Origin: Myxococcales bacterium
GTDB lineage: Bacteria; Myxococcota_A; Bradymonadia; UBA7976; UBA1532
Assembly: GCA_020633465.1 (NCBI GenBank)
Contig: JACKDN010000009.1
Location: 256,473 to 320,472, forward strand
Direction: 5' to 3'
Length of the DNA stretch: 64,000 nt
Shown: piece by piece, positions 54,085-63,243 of the stretch
How the letters are laid out: each line of letters opens with the position of its first letter
How positions within the stretch are numbered: position 1 is the stretch's first letter
Notes under the pieces: model-generated
The model's input: the letters and a program-made list of their open reading frames with translations, nothing else
Database searches by the model: none
Told to the model about the DNA's origin: nothing
Translations under genes and position numbers: made by a program

Positions 54085-54399
54085 TCAGGCGCGGCCGGCG
54101 CCGCGCACCCAGTCGACGTAGGGCCCGTGGCTGGCCGCGGCGTCGACCGTCAGCACGACCACCTCGGGCACGTCGTAGGGGTGCAGCTCGACGAGCGCCG
54201 ACCGCAGCGCGTCCACCCCGTCGGCGGCCACCTTGATCAGCAGCGTGCTCTCGCCGTCGTCCTGCACCGCGCCGTCCCAGACGTAGAAGCTGCGGACGCC
54301 CGGCACCACGTTCACGCAGGCGGCGAGCCCCCGCTCGACCAGCGCCCGCGCGATGTCCGCGGCGCCGTCGGGCGGGCAGTTGCACAAGACCACGCGCAT
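54085..54399 (-). CDS. cutA: Divalent-cation tolerance protein CutA
   Basis: A 104-residue trimeric PII-like fold protein. Core motifs are ADIARALVERGLAACVNVVPG, VRSFYVWDGAVQDDGESTLLIK and the C-terminal ELHPYDVPEVVVL. Copper tolerance was the first phenotype reported, but CutA's role is still debated. The ATG at 54399 follows GGAGGGAGCG. It is convergent with the flavoenzyme gene, its stop adjoining that gene's TGA, and divergent from the HEAT-repeat gene 135 bases away. Confidence 0.95.
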   Translation of the reverse strand: MRVVLCNCPPDGAADIARALVERGLAACVNVVPGVRSFYVWDGAVQDDGESTLLIKVAADGVDALRSALVELHPYDVPEVVVLTVDAAASHGPYVDWVRGAGRA

Positions 54400-54534
54400 C
54401 GCTCCCTCCTTCGCGCTCGTCGCCGCACCGTGGCCCGCCGACGGGGCGTTTTCAAGACCGTCCGGCGGTGGCATCCTGCCCGGTGCTGCTCGGCCGGTCA
54501 GAGGCCCCCAGCGCTCGGAGCCGAGGAGGACGAG

Positions 54535-55560
54535 ATGACCGGTGCGCGGACAGCGGTGGCGCTGGTGGCAGGCGGCATGGTGGCGGGCGCGTTGGCGATG
54601 TGGGCAGGGCAGCGCGCCACGGGTGACGACGCGCGCGGCGAGGCGCCGCCGACCCCCGGCGTCGTGGAGACCATCGACGAGGCGCCGCGCGATCGCCTGG
54701 CCGAGGCCGAGGACGCGCTGGCCGCCAGCCGGCGCGCGCTGCAGGCCGAGAAGGCCGAGGTGGCGCGGCTGCGCGCGGCGCTCGAGCGGAAGCCGGTCGC
54801 CGAGCCGCCGCCGCCCGCGCCCGCCGAGGCGCCGGCGGACGCCGAGACCGCGCGCGAGACGATCCGCACGCTGGCGCGCACCGCGGGCATGGCCGCCTAC
54901 GCCGGCCTGACCGCCGACAGCCCCGCCGTGGCGCAGGTGCGCGCCCTGGGCCCCGAAGGCATCCGGCTGATGGGCGAGCTCTTGCGCACGGGCACCGAGA
55001 TGGAGCGCTTCGTGGCGGCCGCGGTGCTCGAGAAGCTCGAGGACTCGGCCGCCGTGCCCACGCTGGTCGAGGCCCTGCAGAGCGACGATCCGGGCAGCAC
55101 CATCGTGCAGCGCATGGTGTCGCACGCGCTGGGGCACCTCGGCGGCGCCGAGGCCGTCGGCCCGCTCGAGACGCTGCTCGAGGGCGACGCCGACTGGGGC
55201 GTGAAGGCCAACGCGGCGTACGGGCTGGCGATGATGAACCGCGACGCGGGCGTCGACTTCGTGCGCCGGCGGTACCTCGACAGCGAAGACGCCACCGAGC
55301 GCCTGGTGATGCTGCAGGTGATGGGCACGGTGGGGCACGCGAGCTATCTGCCGCACCTGCACGACGCGCTGAAGACCTCGACCGAGTACTCCGCGCGCCT
55401 CCTGGCGGTCGGCGGCATGGCCAAGATCGGCGACGCGTCCAGCCTGCCGCTGCTCGAGGCGGTCATCGAGGATCCGGAGGCCGACCGCGTGCTGGTCGTC
55501 GAGGCCAAGAAGGCCTACAACGCCATCGCCGACGAGGACGTCTACCCGCTGGGCGAGTGA
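54535..55560 (+). CDS. Membrane-anchored HEAT-repeat protein
   Basis: A 341-residue protein. An N-terminal hydrophobic helix (about 5-25: VALVAGGMVAGALAMWAG) acts as anchor. An Ala/Glu-rich coiled-coil follows (about 50-90: AEAEDALAASRRALQ), then a Pro/Ala linker and HEAT/PBS-lyase-like repeats (about 130-335) with units such as AVPTLVEALQSDD, AVGPLETLLEGD and LPLLEAVIEDPE. The ATG has GAGGAGGACGAG upstream. It is the first gene of four on the plus strand, all exported or membrane-associated, suggesting periplasmic protein interaction. No enzyme motif is present. Confidence 0.85.
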   Translation: MTGARTAVALVAGGMVAGALAMWAGQRATGDDARGEAPPTPGVVETIDEAPRDRLAEAEDALAASRRALQAEKAEVARLRAALERKPVAEPPPPAPAEAPADAETARETIRTLARTAGMAAYAGLTADSPAVAQVRALGPEGIRLMGELLRTGTEMERFVAAAVLEKLEDSAAVPTLVEALQSDDPGSTIVQRMVSHALGHLGGAEAVGPLETLLEGDADWGVKANAAYGLAMMNRDAGVDFVRRRYLDSEDATERLVMLQVMGTVGHASYLPHLHDALKTSTEYSARLLAVGGMAKIGDASSLPLLEAVIEDPEADRVLVVEAKKAYNAIADEDVYPLGE

Positions 55561-55608
55561 TCGCGCCCCGCCTTGCGCTCGAAGGGCGTACGGGCGACTG
55601 TCCCGTGC

Positions 55609-56973
55609 ATGCGCCTCGTCGCCCTCGCCCTCATCGTCTACTTCGCCGCGTGGGTGCGCGTGGGCTTCCAGGTCGTCACCCAGCCCTCGCCCGCCCAGCC
55701 GATGCGCTTCGTCGGCGCCTTCGCCACCCCCGACGAAGGGCGCTTGCCGCACTGCCACGGCCCGGCGCTGGTGGCGGGCGACGCGATCTGGCGCACCTGC
55801 GAGTACAGCCTGCAGCACCAGGGCAACCCGGGGGGCGGCTTCATCCGCTTCGACCCGGCGACGGGCGAGGCGCGCATGGACTGGCGCCTGCGCGACCAGC
55901 CGCTGCACGGCGAGCTGCAGACCGCGGCCTGGGCCGAGGATGGGCTGCGGGTGGCGCTGCGCGGCGGCGCGGTGCTGCGGCTGAAGCCCGAGGGCGGCGT
56001 CGAGGTGCTCACCGAGGACGCCCGGGGGGTGATCGCGGTGGCGGCCGACGCGGTGGTCGTCGACGGCAACCCGCGCGTGCGCGACGTCGCCCCCGAGGTG
56101 CGCCCCTTCGACGGCGGCGAGGTGCTCGCGCTGCCGCCGCTCGAGTGCCCGGTCAGCCACGTCTGCCAGGCCCAGCGCGCGCGGCGCGGGGCCGACGGCT
56201 GGACGGTGTGGTATTCGCGCGAGGCGCCGGGCGCCGACACGCTCGAGCTGCTGCGCGCGGGCCCGGGCGAGGCGCCGGCGGTCGTCCAGTCGCTGCCCAT
56301 CGACCGCGAGACCAGCCCGCTCGGCGCGAAGCTGGACGGGCGGCTCTTGGCCTTCGACGAGCGCGGCATCGCGGTGCGCGTCGGGGACGCGTGGGCCTAC
56401 CTCGATCCCGGCGCGGACGGCGAGGCGCGGTGGGCCTTCGACCAGACCGCGGTGGTCGATGCGGACGGGCTGCGCCTGTTCGCGCCCGCCTTCGAGATCG
56501 ACTTCGGGCCGGTGGTGCGCTGGCTCGACGGCGGCTGGCATCGCTTCGCGCGGCAGGACGGGGGCCTGGCCGTCGACGGCGCGCCCCTGGACGCGGACGC
56601 GCGGTGGCTGGGGCCCTCGTCGGTGCTCGCGCCGGCCGCGGGCGGCGGGTTCTGGCTGCTGGGCGCGTTCGGCACGCACGTCCGCCTCGACGCCGGGTTC
56701 GCCCGCACCGACACGCTGTCGCTGCCCGCGCGCCTGCGCCGCGTGGTCGAGCGCTTCGGCTTCCTGCGCAGCTACAACGACCTGTACCTGTACGGCGCGC
56801 CGGTGAAGATCGCCGGCTACCTGCTGACCCTCTTCGGCCTGCCGCCGCTCTTGCTGCTCGGCTTCGCCCTGCGCCGCCGGCGCCCGCGCGTGCTGCCCAC
56901 GGCGGCCGCCCTCTGGTCGTTGGCCGTCGTCGGCTTCGGCTGGTGGTTCTGGCAGCTGACCCGCCACCTGTGA
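55609..56973 (+). CDS. Membrane protein with large extracytoplasmic beta-rich domain, unknown function
   Basis: I do not recognise a family. The 454-residue protein has an N-terminal hydrophobic helix (about residues 2-20). A long beta-rich domain follows (about 30-380) with repeating strand-turn patterns and Asp-Gly turns such as FRFDPATGEAR-like stretches, suggesting a propeller. Two transmembrane helices close it (about 400-422 and 432-450) around an Arg-rich loop (RRRRPR). The start at 55609 (MRLVALALIV) is preferred over 55573 because it begins the hydrophobic segment. It sits between the HEAT protein and the M28 peptidase, with short gaps, and is probably co-transcribed with them. Confidence 0.75.
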   Translation: MRLVALALIVYFAAWVRVGFQVVTQPSPAQPMRFVGAFATPDEGRLPHCHGPALVAGDAIWRTCEYSLQHQGNPGGGFIRFDPATGEARMDWRLRDQPLHGELQTAAWAEDGLRVALRGGAVLRLKPEGGVEVLTEDARGVIAVAADAVVVDGNPRVRDVAPEVRPFDGGEVLALPPLECPVSHVCQAQRARRGADGWTVWYSREAPGADTLELLRAGPGEAPAVVQSLPIDRETSPLGAKLDGRLLAFDERGIAVRVGDAWAYLDPGADGEARWAFDQTAVVDADGLRLFAPAFEIDFGPVVRWLDGGWHRFARQDGGLAVDGAPLDADARWLGPSSVLAPAAGGGFWLLGAFGTHVRLDAGFARTDTLSLPARLRRVVERFGFLRSYNDLYLYGAPVKIAGYLLTLFGLPPLLLLGFALRRRRPRVLPTAAALWSLAVVGFGWWFWQLTRHL

Positions 56974-56989
56974 GCCCGACGGAGCGCCC

Positions 56990-58381
56990 ATGATCGCGCT
57001 GTTGCTGCCCCTCGCCCTGCTGGCGCCGCCCGCCGACCCCTTCGCCGTCGACACCTTCCGGCCGGCCGTCGACCGCATCCAGCAGGCGGCGCTGGCCGAC
57101 GAGACGACCTGGCTGCGCATGCAGCAGCTCTGCGACGACATCGGGCACCGCCTGTCGGGCTCGAAGCACCTCGAGCGCGCCATCGAGTGGGCCAAAGCGA
57201 CGCTCGAGGCGGACGGCATCCGCGTGCGTCTGCAGCCGGTGAAGGTGCCCCGCTGGGTGCGCGGCGAAGAGTCGCTGCGCCTGGTGGCGCCGCGCGAAGA
57301 GCCGCTGCCCATGCTGGGGCTGGGGTGGTCGAGCGGCACGCCGAAGGGCGGCCTGACGGCCGAGGTGGTCGTCGCCACCGACGAGGCCAGCTTCGAGGCG
57401 CTGGGCGACCGCGTGCGCGGGCGCATCGTGCTGTTCGACAACCCGATGCCGGCCTATCACCCCGCCCACGGGCCGGGCTACGGCGAGACGGTGCGCTTCC
57501 GCGTGAAGGGGGCCGCGATGGTGGCCGAGAAGGGCGGCGTCGGCGTGCTGGTGCGCTCGGTCACCGCCCGCAGCCTGCGCACGCCCCACACCGGCGCGCA
57601 GGCGTCGGCCGACGGCGTCTCGAAGATCCCCGCGGCCGCCATCACCACCGAGGACGCCGATCGCATCCACCGCATGGTGAAGCGCGGCCAGACGGTGAAG
57701 GTGCACCTGCAGATGGGCGCGCGGCTGGAAGGCGAGGCGTTGTCGCACAACGTCGTCGCCGAGATCCCCGGGCGCGAGCGGCCCGACGAGGTCGTGGTGG
57801 TGGGTGGTCACATCGACTCGTGGGACGTGGGCCAGGGGGCGCACGACGACGCCGGCGGCGTGGTGATGGCGATGCAGACGCTGCGCACCCTGAAACGCCT
57901 GGGCCTGACGCCGCGCCGCACCGTGCGCGCGGTGCTGTTCACCAACGAGGAGAACGGGCTGAAGGGGGCGCTGGCCTACGCCGAGGCCGAACAGAAGACG
58001 CGGCACGTCGCGGCCATCGAGGCCGACATCGGGGCCTTCGCCCCCACCGGCTACAGCGTCGAGCACCAGGATCCGCAGCGCGCCGGCCTGGCGTTGGTGC
58101 GCCTGCACGGCCTGCGGCCGCTCTTCGCGCCCTTCGACGCCACCCGCATGGAGGCCGGCTTCAGCGGCGCCGACGTACGCCCGTTGATGCCCGCCGGCGC
58201 GCTGCTGTTGGGGCACCGCACCGACATGGCGCGCTACTTCGACGTCCACCACACCGCGGCCGACACCCTCGACAAGGTCGACCCCCTGCAGATGCGCCAG
58301 AACGTCGCGGTGATGGCGACGATGGCCTGGGTGCTGGCCGAGGCGCCCGGTCGCCTGGACCAGCCGGCGCCCGCGCCGTGA
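56990..58381 (+). CDS. M28-family metallopeptidase
   Basis: A 463-residue zinc aminopeptidase, probably exported (short leader MIALLLPLALLAPP). The first zinc motif lies in VVVGGHIDSWDVGQG, the bridging Asp in AHDDAGGVVMAM, the catalytic acid pair in LFTNEENGLKGA, the next ligand in AAIEADIGAFAP, and the final His in HHTAADTLDKV near residue 422. A PA-like insertion may occupy about 130-230. It resembles Q-type carboxypeptidases (PGCP-like). It lies 17 bases after the preceding gene and 79 bases before the alkaline phosphatase. It probably scavenges peptides outside the cytoplasm. Confidence 0.93.
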   Translation: MIALLLPLALLAPPADPFAVDTFRPAVDRIQQAALADETTWLRMQQLCDDIGHRLSGSKHLERAIEWAKATLEADGIRVRLQPVKVPRWVRGEESLRLVAPREEPLPMLGLGWSSGTPKGGLTAEVVVATDEASFEALGDRVRGRIVLFDNPMPAYHPAHGPGYGETVRFRVKGAAMVAEKGGVGVLVRSVTARSLRTPHTGAQASADGVSKIPAAAITTEDADRIHRMVKRGQTVKVHLQMGARLEGEALSHNVVAEIPGRERPDEVVVVGGHIDSWDVGQGAHDDAGGVVMAMQTLRTLKRLGLTPRRTVRAVLFTNEENGLKGALAYAEAEQKTRHVAAIEADIGAFAPTGYSVEHQDPQRAGLALVRLHGLRPLFAPFDATRMEAGFSGADVRPLMPAGALLLGHRTDMARYFDVHHTAADTLDKVDPLQMRQNVAVMATMAWVLAEAPGRLDQPAPAP

Positions 58382-58460
58382 GGAATCGCCACGTGATGGT
58401 CACGCCCTCGCCGCGGCACCGTGGAGGACGGCCGGCAGGGTGGCCCCGAGGAGGAACGCG

Positions 58461-60041
58461 ATGCGCGCCGCCCTGATCGCCGCCACGCTGCTGCTGGCCA
58501 CCGCCGCCGTGGCCGCCCCGCCGCCGCGCTTCGACGCGCCGCCCCCGCGCCTCGTGGTGCTGATCGTCGTCGACCAGTTCGGCGCCGGCTACTTGCCGCG
58601 CTTCCGCGACCAGCTCGGCCCCGACGGGCTGCGCGCCTTCATGGAGCAGGGCGCCTATTGGCCCCTCGCCACCTACGACGTCGCGCAGGCGATGACCGGC
58701 CCGGGCCACGCCACCATCGCCACCGGCGCCTGGCCCGCCCAGCACGGCATCGCGCTGAACGTCTGGTACGACCGCGCCCGCGATCTCGACTTCTACTGCG
58801 TGCGCGACGACGACCATCGGTGGGTGGGGGTCGAGACGCCGCCCAGCCCCGGCACCAGCCCGCGCACGCTGCGCGCGGACACCCTCGGCGACGCCCTGCG
58901 CCTGCGCGGCGGCGAATCGAAGGTGGTGGCGGTGGCCCTGAAGGATCGCTCGGCCATCTTGCTGGGCGGCTTCGCGGCGACCGCGGTCACCTGGTTCTCG
59001 CCGAAGGACTTCCGCTGGACCACCAGCACCTTCTACGCGCCCGACGGGCAGGTGCCCGACTGGCTGGACGACCTCAACGCGCCCCTGAAGGCGCGCGAGG
59101 GCCAGGCCTACACCTGGACGGTCGAGGGGCCGGGCAACGGGCGCTCGGCGCCGGGCGAGGCGTCCTCGAAGACCTGGACGCTGGGCAAGGACGGCGGCGC
59201 GATCGAGTCGCCGCTGGGGGGCGAGCTGACCGTCGAGGCTGCGCTGGCCGCCCGCGCGCGCTTCGCGCTGGGCGCCGACGCCGAGCCCGACCTCCTGGCG
59301 GTCAGCTTCTCGCAGTTCGACATGGTGGGGCACGACGTCGGGCCCCACGACCGCCGCATGGAGGCGCTGCTGGTGGCGCTCGACGCGCAGATCGCGCAGC
59401 TGCGCCGGGGCATCCTGCAGGCGGTGCCGGCCAACGACGTGCTGTTCGTCCTCACCGCCGATCACGGCGTCGCGCCGAAGCCCGAGTGGGCGGCGACCTA
59501 CCGCCTGCCGGGGCTCCGCGTGGATCGCGCGACGCTGACCGACGGCCTCGAGAAGCACCTGCGCGGCCGCTTCGGCCGACCGCCGCGGGGCGCGAAGGCG
59601 TGGGTGCGCCGCTTCAAGGAGCTGCACCTGTACCTGGCCGGCGACCGCCCCGACGTGCGGGCCGCGGCGGCGGCCTGGGTGGCCGCCCAGCCGGGCATCC
59701 TCGCGGCCGTGACCCCCGACGACATCGCCCAGGGACGCCTGCCACCCGATCCCGTCGGCCGCCGCCTGCGCAACCAGTACCGGGCCGACCGCGGGGGCGA
59801 CGTCGTGGTGCTGCTGGCGCCCTTCGCGATCTACGACAAGGACGTCGCCGCTCACCTGACCGGGCACACCTACGATCGCACCGTGCCCCTGGCCTTCCTC
59901 GGCGCGCGCACGCCCGCCGGCGTCCACCCGGGGCCGGCCGAGGTGATCGATCTGGTCAGCACGGTGGCGTGGCGCCTGGGCGTCGTGCCGCCGGCCGCGG
60001 CGCAGGGCAAGGTGTTGGTCGAGGCGCTGCCGCCGCGGTGA
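58461..60041 (+). CDS. PafA-like alkaline phosphatase
   Basis: A 526-residue exported phosphatase of the alkaline phosphatase superfamily. It has a leader ending AAVAAPP, an IVVDQFGAGYLPRF segment with the first metal Asp, the nucleophile Thr in TGPGHATIATGAWPAQHGI (about residues 76-94), NVWYDR soon after, and metal ligands in FSQFDMVGHDVGPHD and LTADHGVAPKPE. The Thr nucleophile and NxWYDR pattern match PafA-type enzymes, which are monomeric and handle phosphate monoesters. The ATG at 58461 has GAGGAGG upstream. It follows the M28 peptidase, consistent with nutrient scavenging or predation (inference). Confidence 0.92.
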   Translation: MRAALIAATLLLATAAVAAPPPRFDAPPPRLVVLIVVDQFGAGYLPRFRDQLGPDGLRAFMEQGAYWPLATYDVAQAMTGPGHATIATGAWPAQHGIALNVWYDRARDLDFYCVRDDDHRWVGVETPPSPGTSPRTLRADTLGDALRLRGGESKVVAVALKDRSAILLGGFAATAVTWFSPKDFRWTTSTFYAPDGQVPDWLDDLNAPLKAREGQAYTWTVEGPGNGRSAPGEASSKTWTLGKDGGAIESPLGGELTVEAALAARARFALGADAEPDLLAVSFSQFDMVGHDVGPHDRRMEALLVALDAQIAQLRRGILQAVPANDVLFVLTADHGVAPKPEWAATYRLPGLRVDRATLTDGLEKHLRGRFGRPPRGAKAWVRRFKELHLYLAGDRPDVRAAAAAWVAAQPGILAAVTPDDIAQGRLPPDPVGRRLRNQYRADRGGDVVVLLAPFAIYDKDVAAHLTGHTYDRTVPLAFLGARTPAGVHPGPAEVIDLVSTVAWRLGVVPPAAAQGKVLVEALPPR

Positions 60042-60059
60042 CGGCAGCGCCGAGGGGGG

Positions 60060-60782
60060 TCAGTCGTCGTCGCCGACGCGGCTGTCGCGCACGTGCGACG
60101 CGGCCGCGCCCACGACGCCGCCGACCGGGGCGATCACCGGCACGAAGGTCGCGGCCATCGTCGAGCCGGCGGCGGCCGTCCAGGCCCAGCGCCGGGTCGA
60201 CGGCGCCGTGGCGTCGCTGCGCTGCAGCGCCACCGCCTTCATCAGATCGCGCGCGGCCAGGTACAGGTTCAGGCCGGGCACGTAGCGCTTCACCAGCCGG
60301 CGCACGAGGAAGCGCGTCACCATCGAGGTGGCGCTGCGCTTCTCCTCCTGCTCGCCCTGCGCCTCCGAAGCGCCGGAAGCGTCCTCCGCCTCACGCGCCT
60401 CGGCGCGGGCCGGCCCGGGCGCCGCCACCGACGGGCCGGGCCGGGTCATCGTCGGCTCGCGCAGCGGCTCGGGATCGACCGGGGGCACGATGGACTTGCC
60501 CTCGGGGTACACCGCGACGCGCCGATAGCCCTTGCGCTCGGCCAGCATCGCCGCCTCGGCGGGGCCGGGATCCTCGGGGCCGTTGCCATAGAACAGCAGC
60601 GGGGTGTCGGGATCGGGGGCCACGTCGGCCAGCCGATCCGCGAAGCCGCGCCCCAAGGGCACGTTGATCGCGTAGGGCAGGTGGTTGGCGTCGAAGGCCG
60701 CCTCGCCCAGCACCTCGACCAGCAGATAGGGGTCGGGGGCGTTCAGGCAGTCGTTCAGCTCGTCGCGCGGGATCGTCTTCAT
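60060..60782 (-). CDS. Rhodanese-fold protein with degenerate active site and membrane tail
   Basis: A 240-residue protein. Residues about 1-105 match a rhodanese domain (an opening IPRDELNDCLN, LVEVLGEAAFDANHLPYAINVPLG, and an AMLAERKGYRRVAVYPEG end). The active-site loop reads LLFYGNGPED, where a catalytic Cys would be expected, so the domain is probably inactive for sulfur transfer and may sense or bind. A Pro/Ala/Glu linker (about 110-150) precedes a basic segment and a hydrophobic stretch (about 205-230: AAAGSTMAATFVPVIAPVGG) that may sit in the membrane. The ATG has GAGGAGAG upstream. It is divergent from an MscS channel. Confidence 0.82.
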   Translation of the reverse strand: MKTIPRDELNDCLNAPDPYLLVEVLGEAAFDANHLPYAINVPLGRGFADRLADVAPDPDTPLLFYGNGPEDPGPAEAAMLAERKGYRRVAVYPEGKSIVPPVDPEPLREPTMTRPGPSVAAPGPARAEAREAEDASGASEAQGEQEEKRSATSMVTRFLVRRLVKRYVPGLNLYLAARDLMKAVALQRSDATAPSTRRWAWTAAAGSTMAATFVPVIAPVGGVVGAAASHVRDSRVGDDD

Positions 60783-61011
60783 CTCTCCTCCTCGCCGGCC
60801 TCGGGGCCGCGATGTTCGACGTCCGGGACGGTGCGAGGTGCGTGCCACCGGGCCTCGGCGCTGGACGCGGCCGACCGCGTGGCAGGCTGCCCCGGCGCGC
60901 CCCCGCGCAGCACCACCCTGCAACGGCGGTCGCCCGACGCGCGCCCGCCGCGGGCGCTGGAACGACGGGTGCACCGGGCGGCGGCGTCCCCACGTCGAGG
61001 AGTGAGATGTC

Positions 61012-61869
61012 ATGGAGTGGATCGATCGCATCATCGGGTACGTGAAGGCCCACGCGGGCCCATGGACGCTGCGCGTGCTGGTCGGCCTGCTGATCGTCGC
61101 GGCCGCCTGGTTCGTCGGCCGCACGCTGTCCGGCTGGGTGAAGCGCGCGCTCGCCGGGACGCACCGCGAGAGCCTCGGCGGCATCGTGGGGTCGACCGTC
61201 TTCGTCGTCGCCATCGGCTTCGGTGTCATCACCGCGCTCGACCACATCGGCCTCGACGTCGCCACGCTGCTCGCCGGCGCCGGCGTCGCTGGCCTGGCCA
61301 TCGGCTTCGGCGCGCAGCAGCTGGTGAAGGACGTGATCTCGGGCTTCTTCCTGATCTTCGACGACGTCGTGCGCATCGGCGACGTGGCCGAGATTCAGGG
61401 CGTGGGCAGCGGCACCATCGAGAAGATCGGGCTGCGCACCAGCGAGATGCGCAGCTTCAGCGGCCAGCTGTTCTACGTGCGCAACGGCGAGATCAACGTC
61501 GTCGGCAACTACAACCGGGGCTGGATGCGCGCCATCGTCGAGGTGGGGCTGTCGTACGAGCAGGCCGTGGACGACGGCATGCGGGTGCTGCGCCAGGTGG
61601 CCGACGAGTGGGCCGCCGAGCACGCCGACCTCGTCATCGAGCCGCCCGACGTGCAGGGCGTGCTGGGCCTGAACGACTCGGACGTCACCGTGCGCATCGT
61701 GATCAAGATGCGCGCGCTCGAGCAGTGGGGCGCCGAGCGCGACCTGCGCGCGCGGGTGAAGGCGGCCTTCGACCGCGAGGGCATCGAGATCCCGTTCCCG
61801 CGGCGCGTGCTCTACACGCGCACCGAGGCGGGCGAGGCGGCGGACGACGCCGAGTCGCACGCGGCGTGA
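61012..61869 (+). CDS. Small-conductance mechanosensitive channel (MscS family, YkuT-like)
   Basis: A 285-residue three-helix channel. Helices lie about 20-38, 62-85 and 88-115; the last is the pore segment VATLLAGAGVAGLAIGFGAQQLVKDVISG. The beta domain contains IFDDVVRIGDVAEIQGVGSGTIEKIGLRTSEMRS and YVRNGEINVVGNYNRG, which is typical of YkuT/YggB small channels. The protein ends in an acidic tail. The ATG at 61012 has GAGGAG about 10 bases upstream. It is distinct from the operon-embedded MscS at 27884. It is convergent with a diguanylate cyclase gene and divergent from the rhodanese-like gene. Confidence 0.93.
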   Translation: MEWIDRIIGYVKAHAGPWTLRVLVGLLIVAAAWFVGRTLSGWVKRALAGTHRESLGGIVGSTVFVVAIGFGVITALDHIGLDVATLLAGAGVAGLAIGFGAQQLVKDVISGFFLIFDDVVRIGDVAEIQGVGSGTIEKIGLRTSEMRSFSGQLFYVRNGEINVVGNYNRGWMRAIVEVGLSYEQAVDDGMRVLRQVADEWAAEHADLVIEPPDVQGVLGLNDSDVTVRIVIKMRALEQWGAERDLRARVKAAFDREGIEIPFPRRVLYTRTEAGEAADDAESHAA

Positions 61870-61884
61870 GGCCGGGCGGCGGGC

Positions 61885-63243
61885 TCAGCCGGCGTCGACG
61901 TCGTGCTGCGGCGCGATCCGGCGGCGCGGCGACGACGGCAGCTCCTGCGTGGCCTGCGCCGGCAGCTCGGCGTCCCCGGCGCGGCGCGGCGACGACTGGC
62001 CCTCGCCCGCGACGACCACGCGATCGCGACCGCTCGTCTTCGCGCCGTACAGGGCCTGATCGGCCATCTTCAGCAGATCCTCGAAGCGCTCGCCGGCGCT
62101 GCCCACCGCCACGCCGAACGAGGCGGTGAAGGCGGGCACGCTGGCGCGCCCGATCGCCTCGCGCAGGGTCGCGCGGATGCGCTCGGCGACGGCGACCGCG
62201 CCCTCCACCGCGGCGCCCGGCACCAACACCACGAACTCCTCGCCGCCCAGGCGCGCCACCACGTCGCTCGGGCGTACGCTGCCCGTCATCGCGCTGGCGA
62301 ACACCCGCAGCGCGCGATCGCCGGCGGCGTGGCCGAAGGTGTCGTTCAGGCGCTTGAAGTGATCCAGATCGCCCGCGACCACCGCGATGGCGACGCCCTG
62401 CTCCAAGAGCTCGCGCGCGCGGTTCTCGAGGCTGCGGCGGTTGAGCAGGCCGGTGAGGGGATCGGTCGTGGCGGCCAGCTCCGAGGCGGCCATCGCCCGC
62501 AGGACACCGAAGCGCGCGCCGATCTGGCCGCCGAGCACCTGCAGGCTGGCGACGTGCTCGGGCGTGGGCGGCGCGTCGGCGGCGGTCAAGACGTGCAGCA
62601 CGCCCGCCGCGCGGCCCGCGATGCTGACCGGGACGCAGGCCGCGGCCTTGGGCGCGCCGGCGCAGCCGACCAGCTTGGGGCACGCGTCCAGCGCCCGGCT
62701 GTCGGGGAACACCACGGGCAGGCCGCGGCGCGTGGCGACGCAGGCGCGCGGGGTCTCGACGCCGCACCCGCCGTGCAGGGGCGCGGGCCCCTCGGCGCCC
62801 GCGTCGAGGCCGGGCAGCACGGCCGGGCGCAGGTGCGCGTTGGACGAGTCGGCCAGCAGCAGCTGAACCGGCAGATCCGGCACCACCTCGGCCAGCGCGC
62901 GGCTGACGACGCCGAGGGCCTCGCGCTCGTCGTCGGCCATCTCGAGGGCGCGGTACAGGCGGGTGTCGAGCTGGTGGCGCGCCATCTCCTGCTCCAGGCG
63001 CGCGCGCTCGGCGCGCACCCGGTCGCGCTCCTGGCGCAGGCTGACCAGCAGGGGCCGCACCAGCGTCAGCCAGGTCAGGGCGCCCACCAGGGCGGCGAGC
63101 AGGACGCCGACGACCAGCCGCTCGGCCGGACCGCTCAGCTCGGGGAGCAGGCGGTCGAGGGCCGCCATGACCACCACCTCGCCGACGAACGCGAGGCCGA
63201 TCAGCAGCAAGAAGCCCTTCAAGATCAATCGGCTGTGCGTCAT
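61885..63243 (-). CDS. Membrane-anchored GAF-like/GGDEF diguanylate cyclase
   Basis: A 452-residue cyclic-di-GMP synthase. Two transmembrane helices (about 5-28 and 42-62) lead to a coiled coil (about 68-105), a GAF-like sensory domain (about 105-245) and a GGDEF domain (about 255-420). The catalytic motif is GGEEF at 333-337, and the product-inhibition I-site RxxD (Arg324 to Asp327) is intact five residues upstream, so it should be active and feedback-inhibited. The GAF-like part has several Cys residues (160, 168, 188, 194, 203), which might bind a metal or be redox-active. An in-frame start at 63348 is rejected in favour of 63243, just ahead of the first transmembrane helix. Confidence 0.92.
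   Translation of the reverse strand: MTHSRLILKGFLLLIGLAFVGEVVVMAALDRLLPELSGPAERLVVGVLLAALVGALTWLTLVRPLLVSLRQERDRVRAERARLEQEMARHQLDTRLYRALEMADDEREALGVVSRALAEVVPDLPVQLLLADSSNAHLRPAVLPGLDAGAEGPAPLHGGCGVETPRACVATRRGLPVVFPDSRALDACPKLVGCAGAPKAAACVPVSIAGRAAGVLHVLTAADAPPTPEHVASLQVLGGQIGARFGVLRAMAASELAATTDPLTGLLNRRSLENRARELLEQGVAIAVVAGDLDHFKRLNDTFGHAAGDRALRVFASAMTGSVRPSDVVARLGGEEFVVLVPGAAVEGAVAVAERIRATLREAIGRASVPAFTASFGVAVGSAGERFEDLLKMADQALYGAKTSGRDRVVVAGEGQSSPRRAGDAELPAQATQELPSSPRRRIAPQHDVDAG

Noticed and set aside
60783..61011. Possible small RNA or riboswitch in the 229-base divergent gap
   Set aside because: Only short GC-rich inverted pieces are visible, with no conserved riboswitch core or promoter-terminator pair.
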